A DNA stretch of 64,000 nt from Marinobacter santoriniensis NKSG1 (GCF_000347775.1 NZ_APAT01000024.1:62001-126000), one strand, 5' to 3'; shown: positions 27,065 through 36,857, counted from the stretch's first letter. Made by a program: numbers and translations. Notes: generated from the sequence alone by a model not told the origin.

Positions 27065-28144
27065 ATGACATTGCGCACGACACGGAAATCCGCACTGCTT
27101 GGCGCCACCTTCCTGGCTGCCGCGACTTTCTCCGGCAGCCTGTTCGCCGAAGAACTGCGCCTGATTACCTGGGGTGGCTACGCCCCCGATGAGGTGGTAG
27201 CCCAGTTCGAAAAAGAAACCGGTATCGATGTAAAGATCACCCTGTCCAATAACGAGGACATGATCTCCAAGCTCCGGGCCACCGGGGGTGCCGGTTTCGA
27301 CCTGGCCCAGCCCAGCCAGGACCGTATCGTTGGTGTTCAGCGCCAGTTCAATATCTACAAGCCGATCGATTACAGCCGCATCAATACCGATCAGCTGCAG
27401 TCCTCCATGGTCAAGGCCACACAGGATGCCACCAAACTGGGCAACGACTACTACGGCGTGCCATCGGTCTGGGGCACCAGTGGCCTGATTGTGCACAGTT
27501 CCGTGGCGGACACGGTCAAGGACTACACCGATCTGTGCGATCCGTCGGTGGCCGGGGACGTCAGCTACCGGCTCAAACGCCCGACGCTGATTGGATTTGC
27601 CTTCGCCATGGGAATGGATCCGTTTGCCGCCTATAACGACCGGGACCAGTATCAGTCCATCATGAAAAAAGTGGAAGACAAGCTGATCGACTGCAAGGCC
27701 AACGTCAAAACCTACTGGACCGGCGGCGACCAGCTTCTGGCACTGCTGCGCACTGGTGAGGTAAAGGCGGCTATGGCCTGGGATGCCGGTGGCTGGAAGC
27801 TGAATGCTGAAAATCCTGACATTCGGTTTGTCGCGCCCGAGTCCGGCGCCCTGGGCTGGATTGACACCTTTGCCATCCCCCGGCGCAGCGAGAACGAAGA
27901 AGCTGCTTACAAGTGGATCAACTTCGTGATGCAGCCGGAGATTGCCGCCAAGATCACCAACGCCTCGGGGAATTTCACCGCCTCCAAGGGCGCCGACGAA
28001 TACGTGAAATCGGATCTCCGGGATGCCTACCGGGCCAGCTTCACGGATCAGGCAATCAATAATATTAAATGGTATCCGCCGGTACCCCCGGGACTGGAAA
28101 CCATGGAAGGGCAGGTGCTCGATCGGGTTCAGGCGGCGAACTGA
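27065..28144 (+). CDS. Polyamine/opine-type ABC transporter substrate-binding protein
   Basis: This 359-residue periplasmic binding protein has a signal peptide cleaved near LFA-EEL (about residue 28). The mature start, LRLITWGGYAPDEVVAQFEKETGIDVKI, and AYKWINFVMQPEIAAKI place it in the PotD-like group (SBP_bac_8 family). The pocket begins TWGGY rather than YNWSEY, so its ligand probably differs from that of the neighbouring PotD. The gene leads a D-A-B-C operon, with the ATPase starting six bases after its stop. Confidence 0.88.
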   Translation: MTLRTTRKSALLGATFLAAATFSGSLFAEELRLITWGGYAPDEVVAQFEKETGIDVKITLSNNEDMISKLRATGGAGFDLAQPSQDRIVGVQRQFNIYKPIDYSRINTDQLQSSMVKATQDATKLGNDYYGVPSVWGTSGLIVHSSVADTVKDYTDLCDPSVAGDVSYRLKRPTLIGFAFAMGMDPFAAYNDRDQYQSIMKKVEDKLIDCKANVKTYWTGGDQLLALLRTGEVKAAMAWDAGGWKLNAENPDIRFVAPESGALGWIDTFAIPRRSENEEAAYKWINFVMQPEIAAKITNASGNFTASKGADEYVKSDLRDAYRASFTDQAINNIKWYPPVPPGLETMEGQVLDRVQAAN

Positions 28145-28149
28145 TTGCC

Positions 28150-29244
28150 ATGGCATCCGAGTCTGACCTGTCCTGCAGCGGTCTGGTCCGCCGCTTTGGC
28201 GATAACGCCGCGGTGGACCACGTCTCCCTGAACGTACCGGCGGGTACGTTCTTCTCCATTCTGGGGCCGTCTGGCTGTGGCAAGACGACCCTGTTGCGCC
28301 TGTTGGCCGGCTTCGATCGCCCCGATGAAGGGGAAATCCGTATACGGGGCCAGCGGATGAATGAGGTCCCGCCCAACCGGCGGCCAGTGAACATGGTGTT
28401 CCAGCATCTGGCCCTGTTTCCCACCATGTCCGTCGGCGACAACATTGCCTATGGGCTCAAGCGTCGGGGGGTTCCGGCTGCGGAGCGGCAAAAGCGTGTC
28501 GCCCGGGTGCTGGAGCAGGTGGGTTTGCCGGGTACGGAGAACCGGAATCCCCAACAGTTGTCCGGCGGCCAGCGCCAGCGGGTGGCCCTGGCCCGGTGTC
28601 TGGTGCTTGAGCCCACCCTGCTGCTGCTCGATGAGCCGCTGGGTGCGCTGGATCTGAAGTTGCGCGAACAGATGAAGGTTGAGCTGAAGCACCTCCAGAA
28701 GGCGTTTGGCACCACCTTTGTCTACATTACCCACGACCAGTCCGAAGCCATGGTGATGTCCGATCAGGTGGCGGTCATGAAAAATGGCCGGTTCGACCAG
28801 GTCGCACCGCCGGAAGAGCTGTATCGGGAACCGGCAACGCCCTTTGTGGCTGGCTTTGTCGGCGATAACAACCGCCTGGCGGGTGAGCTGATCAGTGTCC
28901 GTGAAGGGCTGGCAGAAGTACGGCTGGACGATGGAGGCTTGGTCCGGGGTCGTATGGCGTCCCAGGCACCGGCGGTGGGCGAGCGGGCGGAACTGTTTGT
29001 CCGGCCAGAATCGCTGGTGCTGGCGGGTGAGGCGCTCAAACCGGATTTCTCGACCGTCCAGGCCAGCGTTGACACAACCCTGTTTGACGGCGCCAACAGT
29101 CGGGTAGAAGTGACCAGTTCCGGCCAAACTCTGTTCGCGCGCCTGCCCCAGGACGGTTCGGCGCCAGGGCTGAGCGAGGGCGCGACATTGCAGCTCGGCT
29201 GGGATCCCATGCTGGCCCGGGTTTTCCCTGCGGGGGGTGCATGA
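28150..29244 (+). CDS. ABC transporter ATPase, PotA-like (second system)
   Basis: This is a 364-residue ATPase with all nucleotide-binding motifs: [41 protein letters not shown] and ITHDQSEA. A C-terminal TOBE domain runs from about residue 240. The ATG at 28150 starts six bases after the binding-protein stop. It shares the fold and layout of the first PotA but is clearly diverged from it, so the two systems look like old paralogues rather than a recent duplication. It overlaps the following permease gene by an ATGA. Confidence 0.92.
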   Translation: MASESDLSCSGLVRRFGDNAAVDHVSLNVPAGTFFSILGPSGCGKTTLLRLLAGFDRPDEGEIRIRGQRMNEVPPNRRPVNMVFQHLALFPTMSVGDNIAYGLKRRGVPAAERQKRVARVLEQVGLPGTENRNPQQLSGGQRQRVALARCLVLEPTLLLLDEPLGALDLKLREQMKVELKHLQKAFGTTFVYITHDQSEAMVMSDQVAVMKNGRFDQVAPPEELYREPATPFVAGFVGDNNRLAGELISVREGLAEVRLDDGGLVRGRMASQAPAVGERAELFVRPESLVLAGEALKPDFSTVQASVDTTLFDGANSRVEVTSSGQTLFARLPQDGSAPGLSEGATLQLGWDPMLARVFPAGGA

Positions 29245-30101
29245 GATCTTCCGCCGGTCGCCTGTCACTGTGGCTTTTACTCACCCCGTTCCTGCTGTGG
29301 ATCGTCCTGCTGGTGCTCCTGCCGCATTTGCAGATGCTGAGGGTGTCTTTCCAGGTCCGTGAAAGCTGGGATACGCTGGATTGGGGCCTTCAGCAGTACC
29401 AGAATTTCTTCTCCGAGTCCTATTACTGGCGGACGTTTGTGCGGACCGGGGTGATGTCCCTGTTCACGACCTTTCTGACCCTGGTCATCGCGTTTCCCAT
29501 CGCCTGGTACATCGCGAAGCTGGCACGGGGGCGTTCCAAGGGGCTGTTGTTCCTCGCTTGCCTGATTCCTTTCTGGGCCAGCGAACTGGTCCGGACCTAC
29601 GGCTGGATGATCCTGCTGCGGGAAAGTGGTGTGTTCAGTACCTGGCTACAGGCGCTGGGCTGGGCGGACGGCCCGGTGGAGATGCTGTACAACGACGTGG
29701 CCGTGATTATTGGCCTGGTCTACAACGGCCTGCTATTCATGGTTGTGCCGCTGGTGACAACCCTTGAGGGTATGGACGAAAACCTGGTGGAAGCCGGCTA
29801 CGACCTTGGCGGCGGCCATTTCACCGTTCTGCGGGAAATCGTCGTGCCCTGGGCCATGCCCGGTATTGTCTCCGGCTGCATCGTTGTCTTCATGCTCACA
29901 CTCGGCAGTTACCTGACGCCGATCCTGATGGGCGGCAAGGACAGCGCCTGGTTCACCCAGCAGATCTTCACCCAGTTCATCACACGCTTCAACTGGGAGC
30001 AGGGGGCTGCCCTGGGGGTGTTGTTGCTGGTCCTGTCGTCCTTCATCGTCTGGATCGGACTCCGGGTGACCGGACAGTCGCTGCGCAAGGTGATGGGGTA
30101 A
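29241..30101 (+). CDS. ABC transporter permease, PotB-like (second system)
   Basis: This 286-residue permease has six helices, with the EAA loop NLVEAGYDLGGGHFTVLREIVVPWAMPG and the PotB-type FWASELVRTYGWMILL. TLGSYLTPILMGG is typical of polyamine-family permeases. It overlaps the upstream ATPase gene by four bases and is followed by the second permease after four bases. Confidence 0.91.
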   Translation: MRSSAGRLSLWLLLTPFLLWIVLLVLLPHLQMLRVSFQVRESWDTLDWGLQQYQNFFSESYYWRTFVRTGVMSLFTTFLTLVIAFPIAWYIAKLARGRSKGLLFLACLIPFWASELVRTYGWMILLRESGVFSTWLQALGWADGPVEMLYNDVAVIIGLVYNGLLFMVVPLVTTLEGMDENLVEAGYDLGGGHFTVLREIVVPWAMPGIVSGCIVVFMLTLGSYLTPILMGGKDSAWFTQQIFTQFITRFNWEQGAALGVLLLVLSSFIVWIGLRVTGQSLRKVMG

Positions 30102-30105
30102 TGTC

Positions 30106-30963
30106 ATGATCCGTTCCGTTCCACGCTCCCGATTGTTTGATGCTCTTTACCTGACCTACCTGGTGGCGTTTTTCGTCTACTTGGCCCTACCTCTGCTGGT
30201 GACCGCGGTCTTTGCCTTCAACGACGCCCCCTTTCCGTCGTTACCATGGAAAGGGTTTACCCTGGACTGGTATTTCGCGGATGGGTCCGGTGGAAGGACC
30301 GGTCTGTTCCATGACGACACTCTGCTGTCGGCGCTGTGGGTCAGTGCCCAGATTGCATTCTGGGTGACGCTCTGCAGCGTGGCACTCGGTTGTGCCAACG
30401 CCGTGCTGTTCGAGCGACTCGAATTCCGTGGCAAGGAGCTTCTGTACCTGCTGATGCTGCTTCCCCTGGTGATCCCGGGCGTGATTCTCGGGGTCTCCAT
30501 CCTGGTGTTCTACAGTGGTATGGCCAACGATCTTTCCCGGAGTTGGGGCATAGAACTGGATGTATTCCGCCCGGGCATGACGCTGGTCGTGATGGGACAG
30601 GTAACCTTCATCACCACACTGGCAACCCTGGTGATTGCCTCTCGGCTGCGAAAGTTTGACCGGCAGCTCGAAGAGGCAGCGCTCAATCTGGGTGCGACGC
30701 CCGTTGTGGCCTGGTTTACCGTGACGCTGCCCTGGCTGATGCCATCGATTCTCGGGGCCGCGGCCATGGCATTCCTGATGTCATTCGAGAACTTCAACAC
30801 CACGGTGATGCTCACCGGAAGCGATACGCCGTTAACGGTGGCGCTCTTCAACCGCCTCAGGGAAGGTTCGACGCCGGTGCTCAATGCGGTCGCCCTGTTC
30901 CTGATGGTCGCGTCCGCTCTCCTTGCCCTGCTGGTGACCCGGGGGGACACCAGGAAATCGTAG
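30106..30963 (+). CDS. ABC transporter permease, PotC-like (second system)
   Basis: This 285-residue permease has six predicted helices. The EAA loop is EEAALNLGATPVVAWFTVTLPWLMP. SFENFNTTVMLTGSDTPLTVALF near the end is typical of PotC-like subunits of this branch. It completes the D-A-B-C operon. The loop after the first helix (FADGSGGRTGLFHDD) is longer than in the first PotC, another sign that the substrate differs. Confidence 0.91.
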   Translation: MIRSVPRSRLFDALYLTYLVAFFVYLALPLLVTAVFAFNDAPFPSLPWKGFTLDWYFADGSGGRTGLFHDDTLLSALWVSAQIAFWVTLCSVALGCANAVLFERLEFRGKELLYLLMLLPLVIPGVILGVSILVFYSGMANDLSRSWGIELDVFRPGMTLVVMGQVTFITTLATLVIASRLRKFDRQLEEAALNLGATPVVAWFTVTLPWLMPSILGAAAMAFLMSFENFNTTVMLTGSDTPLTVALFNRLREGSTPVLNAVALFLMVASALLALLVTRGDTRKS

Positions 30964-31058
30964 GATGGCTTGCCGGGCCTGTTTTATCCCAGGCTCCCTT
31001 TTGTTCATGGACTGAGGCTATACTGACGCCAAAGGCTTCATCTCTCAGGTTCCTCACG

Positions 31059-33308
31059 GTGCAACAACTGGCAACTCCTGCAATCTGGTTTCTGCGGCTT
31101 TGGCTGATTTGCTGTCTGCCGGTGGCTGCATTTGCTGCCTCCCAGTCCGTGGATGAGGGCTGGGAGTACCGCTGGGGCGATTCACCCTTCGACAAGGCCG
31201 GCGTGCCTGTGTGGACCCGGCAGCACGCCCCGGAGCAGTGGCACTCCATTGCCTTTCCCTCCAATCCACCCGGCCGGAACGGTCACGACCATGCCTGGTT
31301 CAGGGTGACCTTGCCGGAAGGCAGCTGGCAGGCACCAATCCTCTATATCTACAGTGTCGACATCATCGTCCAGGTCTGGTTCGACGGTAAGAAGATCTAT
31401 CAGTACGGCACCTTTGATGCCGAGGGGAAAGGGCCCTTCGAAGGCTGGCCCTGGCACGCCATTTCACTCCCGGAAAACTACGCGGGCCAACCGATCTATT
31501 TCAGGGTTTTCTCCAATTACACCGATATCGGCCTGTGGGGTGAAGTGGCCATCATGGACAAACCGGACCTCGTTCTGAGAGTTCTGGACACATCCACTGA
31601 GTCACTGGTGATCGCGGGTTTTTGCGCGCTGATCGCGATGCTGGCATTGCTGTTTGCGATGATGCAGCCCCAGAACCCGAACTTCACCAGTCTGGCGCTG
31701 TTTTCTGCAGCGACTGCCGTCATGCTGGTATCCGAGAGTCAGGCGAGTCTGTTGATCTCATATCATCCCCTGGTGTGGGATTACCTGGCGGCGGGGTCCT
31801 ACTATCTGATTCCTGTGGCCATGGCGTTGCTCCTGTCCCAATGGCTGAAGTCACAGTCTGTGCAATGGCTGGAGTGGATCTGGAAGTTTCATCTGGGATA
31901 CGCGGCCGGGGCGATTGCTCTGGCTTTGGTCGGGGCCGTGGATCTGTCGTCAACGTTTCCGGTATTCGATGCCCTGTTCCTGGTGAGTCTGGTGTTGATG
32001 ACGGCCATCGCCATCCGTCATTTTCGAGGGTTATTGCGGGAACAACAGGTGCTGCTTGGTACTTTCGGGCTTTTCTCCCTGCTGCTGGTCCTGGACATGG
32101 CGGTTGCCCACAGTATCCTGCCCTGGGGCCGGGTTCCGGTGAGCTGGGGCGCCCTGGCGTTCTCGCTGGCGGTCGTGACCATCACTGCACGGCACTATGT
32201 CTCGTCCCAGCGTTCCCTGAATGAACTGAATCGGACGCTGGAGCAGCAAGTCAGGGAACGTACCGCCCGGGCGGAGTCGCTGGCAGAGCGCGAGCGGGCC
32301 CGGGCAAGGCTGCTAATGCTGGAAACACGCAAAGGACGTCAGCTGGCGAATGTGATTGCGAAGCTGCAGGACCAGGACGGAATCGATCAGGCCTTTCAGG
32401 TTCTCGCGTCTTCCATACCGGAACTCTGCCGGCCCCTCACAGGGGCGTTTTACCGACGCGTGGCGGACAATTTCTATGAGCGGGTCGTCTGCTGGGCAGA
32501 TGCGCCGTCCAGTCATCGCTTCCCTGTGTCCCTGGGAGGAGCCGGACCACTTCCGGAGACGCGGTTGCTGGAGGACGGCAGTATGGCGGGCCGTGGCGAC
32601 GGCGTTATCTGTTTTCGTATGAACGTGCAGTCGCCCTCTGGCCTCTTAACGGAAGGCGTTCTCCTGCTCGATGGGCCGGTCCTGGAAGAAGGGCTCAGAG
32701 ACTACGGCAGTGCCCGGATTGTGTCTTCCACCCAACAGTTTCTCGACAAGATAGGCGTGACACTGTCCGGCATCCTGCTGAGGGAGGAGTTACAGCGGTT
32801 TTCCTACGAAGATTCCCTCACCGGGCTGAAAAACTGGCGGTTTTTCGACGAACTCTTCGCCCATGAAGGCGCGCTGGCACAGCGTAATGGCCACCCCCTG
32901 AGTCTGCTCCTGATCGATATCGATCACTTCAAGCAGTTCAACGATACCTATGGTCATCCGGCGGGCGATGGCGTCCTGAGGATGGTGGCCGACTTGCTCC
33001 GGCAACAGTTCCGGGAGAGTGATACTGTCTGCCGCTACGGTGGCGAGGAGTTTCTGGTGATGATGCCGCAGGCGCCGCTGGCGGAAGCCGCGGAACGTGC
33101 CGAGGATCTGAGACAATCCATTGCCCGGGCAACCTGTCTGGAAAAAGGCGTGGACCTGGGGAAAATCACGGTATCGGTCGGAGTGGCCAGCTGGCCCGAG
33201 TCAACAGAGCTTATGAGCAACCTGATTCGTCAGGCCGACCAGGCTCTTTACCGAGCAAAGGCCGGGGGGCGTGACCGGGTTGCGTCGGCCACCCCCCAGA
33301 GCGTTTGA
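31059..33308 (+). CDS. 7TMR-DISM diguanylate cyclase
   Basis: This 749-residue membrane sensor has a signal-like start, then a periplasmic jelly-roll domain (about residues 30-165) of the 7TMR-DISM extracellular type. Seven predicted helices follow (about 185-385), then a coiled segment, a GAF-like region (about 430-580) and a GGDEF domain. The catalytic motif is GGEEF, with an RxxD inhibitory site (RESD) five residues before it, so it should be an active cyclic di-GMP synthase. The extracellular domain of such receptors often binds carbohydrates or related ligands. The start is a GTG without a strong ribosome site, and the first residues are uncertain. Confidence 0.9.
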   Translation: MQQLATPAIWFLRLWLICCLPVAAFAASQSVDEGWEYRWGDSPFDKAGVPVWTRQHAPEQWHSIAFPSNPPGRNGHDHAWFRVTLPEGSWQAPILYIYSVDIIVQVWFDGKKIYQYGTFDAEGKGPFEGWPWHAISLPENYAGQPIYFRVFSNYTDIGLWGEVAIMDKPDLVLRVLDTSTESLVIAGFCALIAMLALLFAMMQPQNPNFTSLALFSAATAVMLVSESQASLLISYHPLVWDYLAAGSYYLIPVAMALLLSQWLKSQSVQWLEWIWKFHLGYAAGAIALALVGAVDLSSTFPVFDALFLVSLVLMTAIAIRHFRGLLREQQVLLGTFGLFSLLLVLDMAVAHSILPWGRVPVSWGALAFSLAVVTITARHYVSSQRSLNELNRTLEQQVRERTARAESLAERERARARLLMLETRKGRQLANVIAKLQDQDGIDQAFQVLASSIPELCRPLTGAFYRRVADNFYERVVCWADAPSSHRFPVSLGGAGPLPETRLLEDGSMAGRGDGVICFRMNVQSPSGLLTEGVLLLDGPVLEEGLRDYGSARIVSSTQQFLDKIGVTLSGILLREELQRFSYEDSLTGLKNWRFFDELFAHEGALAQRNGHPLSLLLIDIDHFKQFNDTYGHPAGDGVLRMVADLLRQQFRESDTVCRYGGEEFLVMMPQAPLAEAAERAEDLRQSIARATCLEKGVDLGKITVSVGVASWPESTELMSNLIRQADQALYRAKAGGRDRVASATPQSV

Positions 33309-33324
33309 ACGGCAGGCTGACGAA

Positions 33325-33768
33325 TCAGACCACCAGTACCGGACATTTGGCGTGGGAGGCCACACGGTGGGAGACACTGCCGAGGAAGATGCCATCCTTG
33401 TCGCTGTTCGTGCCCATGGTGCCAACGACGATCAGGTCTGCGTCTTTCTCTTCGGCAAACTTGATGATCGCCCTTGACGGTTTCCCCGCTTTTACGAATC
33501 CCCGCACTTTGGTGGCACCGTGCTCCTTCGCCAGTTCCTTGGCGTGATTCACCACTCCCTTGGCGTATTCAGACAAAACCTTGTCCGGGATGTCCATGTC
33601 GGACGGGCGGCCAATGGAAAGGGAGGCCTCGAACAGACTGTGGTGCTTGTAGACGCACAGAATGAGAATCTCGGCGTCCGGCATGAGTTTCTGAAGCTCA
33701 ATCGCCTGGTCGAGGGCCTTCATTGACGTCTTGGAACCATCGACGGCCACCAGCATTCGCTTGAACAT
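33325..33768 (-). CDS. teaD: Universal stress protein, TeaD-like
   Basis: This 147-residue UspA-family protein begins KRMLVAVDGSKTSMKALDQA and ends with the ATP-binding loop GTMGTNSDKDGIFLGSVSH. That loop is one residue longer than the canonical G-x2-G-x9-GS. It is the last gene of the TRAP operon, 30 bases after the large permease. In Halomonas elongata the equivalent TeaD binds ATP and lowers ectoine uptake by TeaABC. The same order here supports the same regulatory role. Confidence 0.9.
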   Translation of the reverse strand: MFKRMLVAVDGSKTSMKALDQAIELQKLMPDAEILILCVYKHHSLFEASLSIGRPSDMDIPDKVLSEYAKGVVNHAKELAKEHGATKVRGFVKAGKPSRAIIKFAEEKDADLIVVGTMGTNSDKDGIFLGSVSHRVASHAKCPVLVV

Positions 33769-33798
33769 GTATCTCTCCTCAGGTACCTGACCGGCGTT

Positions 33799-35085
33799 TT
33801 AATCTCTGAAGGCGATATCCCGCAGGAATAGCGCAATGTCGGGGAACGCAATGATCAACCCCGCTGCTCCAACCAGCATGACAATGAACGGCGGTGTGCC
33901 ACGGATAACGTCCATATAGGGACGCTTGAAGATGGCTATGGCCGTAAAGATGTCACAGCCAAACGGCGGCGTAGCCGAGCCGATGGCGACCTGCAGGGTG
34001 ATGAGTACACCGACCAGTACTGGATCCAGTCCGGTCGCCTGGACCGCTGGCGCAAAAATCGGCGTCAGCACAAGGATCACCACAATGGGATCCACAAACA
34101 TGCAGGCGATAAAGAACGACACGCAGATGGCGATCAGAACGCCCACCGGTCCCGCTTCATTGACGCCGACAGATTCAAGGATGGTCTGTGGAATCTGGGC
34201 AAAGGAGATGATCCAGGAGAAACCATTACCGACGGCCACCAGAATAAACACGACGGCGGTTATCAGCCCTGTGGATTTGGAAATGGTCCAGATGTGCGAG
34301 AGCTTGAGCGAGCGGAAGACGACGAATTCCAGCAGGAATGCATACAGCACGCAGACCGCCGCAGCTTCGGTGGGACTAAAGATGCCGCCGTAGATGCCGC
34401 CGACGATGATGACTGGGAAGAACAGCGGCCAGAGGGCGTCCCTCACCGAGATTGCACGTTCTTTCCAGGTGGATTTCTCTTCAACGGGGACGTTGTTCTT
34501 ATAGGCGTAGAACAGGCAGTAGAGAGAGAACATGAAAAGAATGAGAAGCCCCGGGCCAATGCCGGCAATGAACAGTTCGGCAATGGACGTTTCCGAGATA
34601 ACCCCATAGATGATCATGCCGATACTGGGGGGGATCAGGAATGCGATGTCACTGGAATTGATGATCAGTGCCAGGGTGAACGCATCGGAGTAGCCGGCCT
34701 TGAGCATTTTGGGGCGTAGGGGAGAGCCCACCGCCACAACCGTCGCCTGTGTGGAACCGGACACCGCACCAAACAGGGTGCAGGAAGCGGCGGTACTGAT
34801 GGCCAGGCCGCCTTTTACGTGGCCGATGAAGGCCATCACCATATTGATCAGCCGGTCTGCGGACTGTCCGCGGGTCATGATGTCGGCGGCCAGAATAAAC
34901 ATGGGGACCGCTATCAGAGAAGCCGGGCGGATGCCGCCCATCATTTGCTGGACGAACGTCTGCATCTGGCCAAAGCCGTCAAACGTCATCACAAAGCCGA
35001 TTACCGCGCCGGTAATCAGTGGAACCATCATTGGGAAGCCAAGCAGTAGCAACCCAATCATGACGGCCATCATTATTGTTGCCAT
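33799..35085 (-). CDS. teaC: TRAP transporter large permease (TeaC/DctM family)
   Basis: This 428-residue protein with about 12 predicted helices is the sodium-driven transport subunit of a TRAP system. DctM features include VPMFILAADIMTRG, LFGAVSGSTQATVVAVGS, and VAIGSATPPFGCDIF in the second half. It is encoded downstream of the small permease and upstream of the universal stress protein, as in the teaABCD ectoine transporter. Specificity is set mainly by the binding protein. Confidence 0.93.
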   Translation of the reverse strand: MATIMMAVMIGLLLLGFPMMVPLITGAVIGFVMTFDGFGQMQTFVQQMMGGIRPASLIAVPMFILAADIMTRGQSADRLINMVMAFIGHVKGGLAISTAASCTLFGAVSGSTQATVVAVGSPLRPKMLKAGYSDAFTLALIINSSDIAFLIPPSIGMIIYGVISETSIAELFIAGIGPGLLILFMFSLYCLFYAYKNNVPVEEKSTWKERAISVRDALWPLFFPVIIVGGIYGGIFSPTEAAAVCVLYAFLLEFVVFRSLKLSHIWTISKSTGLITAVVFILVAVGNGFSWIISFAQIPQTILESVGVNEAGPVGVLIAICVSFFIACMFVDPIVVILVLTPIFAPAVQATGLDPVLVGVLITLQVAIGSATPPFGCDIFTAIAIFKRPYMDVIRGTPPFIVMLVGAAGLIIAFPDIALFLRDIAFRD

Positions 35086-35119
35086 GGTCTCTTATCCTTC
35101 GTTAATGCTGCTGCAGGGC

Positions 35120-35713
35120 TCAGATTTCCGACTCGGTATCCGCATAACCATCGACAACCCCCGTCGATAGGTAGACGTCCTCGCTCGTGAAATTCTTGAT
35201 TGCGGTCAGGAAATACTGGATGCCGGTGATAGCAAACCCCACGGGCGCCCAGATATAGATCCACCAGATCGGGAAGCCCAATGCAGGCAGGATCCGCCCA
35301 CGGCTGAACAGGGTTTCGATGTAACCATAGGAGTAGTAACAGAGGAAGAACATCACCAGAGAAGTGAACAGGGCGATGATGATCATCAGTACCTTTCGGC
35401 CTTTTACGGGAAGCGCGTCGTAAACCGCGGACATGCGGATGTGGCGCCCGTGCCTTGCGGCATAGCCAATACCCGCAAAGGTGATCAGGATGATGAGAAT
35501 CCGGTTAATCTCACCGGAGAAGAACAGCCCCTCCTGGAACACAAAGCGGGCGATCACGTTCACACAGGTGTTGAGCGCCATGAGAATAACGCCGAGGGCA
35601 AGCATGACCGCTTCGATTTTGCTGATAGCGATATCGATGGTGCCCAGAAAGCCGGGCAGACCGGACTCGTAGGAACCGGTGTCGTCTTCAATCTCCGGAG
35701 ACTTCTCGGACAT
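35120..35713 (-). CDS. teaB: TRAP transporter small permease (TeaB/DctQ family)
   Basis: This 197-residue membrane protein has four predicted helices and belongs to the DctQ family. [44 protein letters not shown] is its typical central stretch, cut here by two helices. Its termini are charged and cytoplasmic. It pairs with TeaC in the membrane. A strong hairpin separates it from the binding-protein gene upstream. Confidence 0.9.
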   Translation of the reverse strand: MSEKSPEIEDDTGSYESGLPGFLGTIDIAISKIEAVMLALGVILMALNTCVNVIARFVFQEGLFFSGEINRILIILITFAGIGYAARHGRHIRMSAVYDALPVKGRKVLMIIIALFTSLVMFFLCYYSYGYIETLFSRGRILPALGFPIWWIYIWAPVGFAITGIQYFLTAIKNFTSEDVYLSTGVVDGYADTESEI

Positions 35714-35789
35714 GGGATTCTGCTCCGAAAAAGCGACCCTGTTCGGGAAGGACGTCGTCAGGATCGCGGGTTAAACTCTTCAGACAGGA

Positions 35790-35811
35790 AGGCTCCCCTG
35801 TTGGGGAGCCT
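35790..35811. terminator. Intercistronic hairpin between teaA and teaB
   Basis: AGGCTCCCC and GGGGAGCCT form a perfect 9-bp stem with a 4-base loop, 11 bases past the teaA stop. There is no T run on the minus strand. It is best read as an attenuating or mRNA-stabilising hairpin that lets the binding protein be made in excess over the permeases. Confidence 0.6.
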
Positions 35812-35822
35812 CCTTACCGGGT

Positions 35823-36857
35823 TCAGTTGGTTTCAGACTGAACTTTCTTCAGATCCGCCTTGAACTGGTCCAGCAGTTTCTTCCCGCTGTCGCCAGTCAT
35901 CTCGATGAACTTCTTCTCGACCTGCGGCGCGCGCGCCTTGAAGGCCTTGATCTGTTCGTCGGTCAGACGGGTGATGGTGACCTTGTCGCTGGCATCCTTG
36001 ATCTTCTGAAGGGCTTCCTCAGCCAGACCGTCGATGTGCACCAGAATCTTCTTGAACGCGTAATCCGTTGCGTCCTGGACCAGTTGCTTGTCCTTGTCGG
36101 ACAGGCCGTTGTAGAAATCCTGGTTCGCCATCATGGCGGTAGTGAACCAACCGTGGTGGGTGAAGATCAGGTTCGGGGATACTTCATACAGTCCACCGGA
36201 CTGGATCCAGAAGATCGGGTTTTCCTGACCCTGGATCATGTTGGTCTGCAGTGCGCCGTAGACCTCACCCCAGGGCAGTGGCGTCGGGGTGGCGCCGAAG
36301 GCTTCGTATGTGGCGGAGAGAAGCGGGTTGGTCATGACCCGGATCTTCTTGTTCTTGAAATCCGCCGGCTTGGTGATTGGCTCGTCCGCCGTGACCACCA
36401 TTTCCCCTTCCGGATACATCTGCAGGAGTTTCAGGCCATGCTCCGCATACAGTTTCGGGAACATGTCGTTGATGGCCTTGCTCTCCTTGAAGAACCGGAC
36501 AACGCTGTCCATGTCCGTCGGCATCAGATACGGGATGAAGAAGATCTGGGCTTCAGGAATCAGCGCACCGGTGAAACCGGGAGACTGGTTCACGAACTGC
36601 AGGATACCGGCCTGGGTCTGCTCCATAATGTCGCTGGATTCACCCAGTTCACCAAAACGGTAAACCTTCACATCGTGATCGGAATGATCCTCGATGTATT
36701 CCTTGAACTTGTAAGCGAATACGTCCTGGACGTCGCCTTCGTACTCTTCGTGGGCGTAGCGCCAGGTATCTGCGTTAACCACGCTAGCTGCGGTCAATCC
36801 TGCCAGGGCCAGGGCCGTAATGCCGGCCAGTTTCCTGAATTTACTCAAGCTGCTCAT
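35823..36857 (-). CDS. teaA: Ectoine/5-hydroxyectoine-type TRAP binding protein (TeaA)
   Basis: This 344-residue periplasmic protein has a signal peptide ending near VNA (about residue 29). The mature sequence begins DTWRYAHEEYEGDVQDVF and continues with YRFGELGES, ILQFVNQSPGFTG, and PTPLPWGEVYGALQ. From memory this closely follows Halomonas elongata TeaA along its whole length, including the N-terminal glutamate region and the conserved arginine of KIRVMTNPLL that hold ectoine. It heads a teaA-B-C-D operon. Ectoine or hydroxyectoine uptake for osmoprotection, or as a nutrient, is the likely role. No ectoine synthesis or breakdown genes are in the window. Confidence 0.92.
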   Translation of the reverse strand: MSSLSKFRKLAGITALALAGLTAASVVNADTWRYAHEEYEGDVQDVFAYKFKEYIEDHSDHDVKVYRFGELGESSDIMEQTQAGILQFVNQSPGFTGALIPEAQIFFIPYLMPTDMDSVVRFFKESKAINDMFPKLYAEHGLKLLQMYPEGEMVVTADEPITKPADFKNKKIRVMTNPLLSATYEAFGATPTPLPWGEVYGALQTNMIQGQENPIFWIQSGGLYEVSPNLIFTHHGWFTTAMMANQDFYNGLSDKDKQLVQDATDYAFKKILVHIDGLAEEALQKIKDASDKVTITRLTDEQIKAFKARAPQVEKKFIEMTGDSGKKLLDQFKADLKKVQSETN

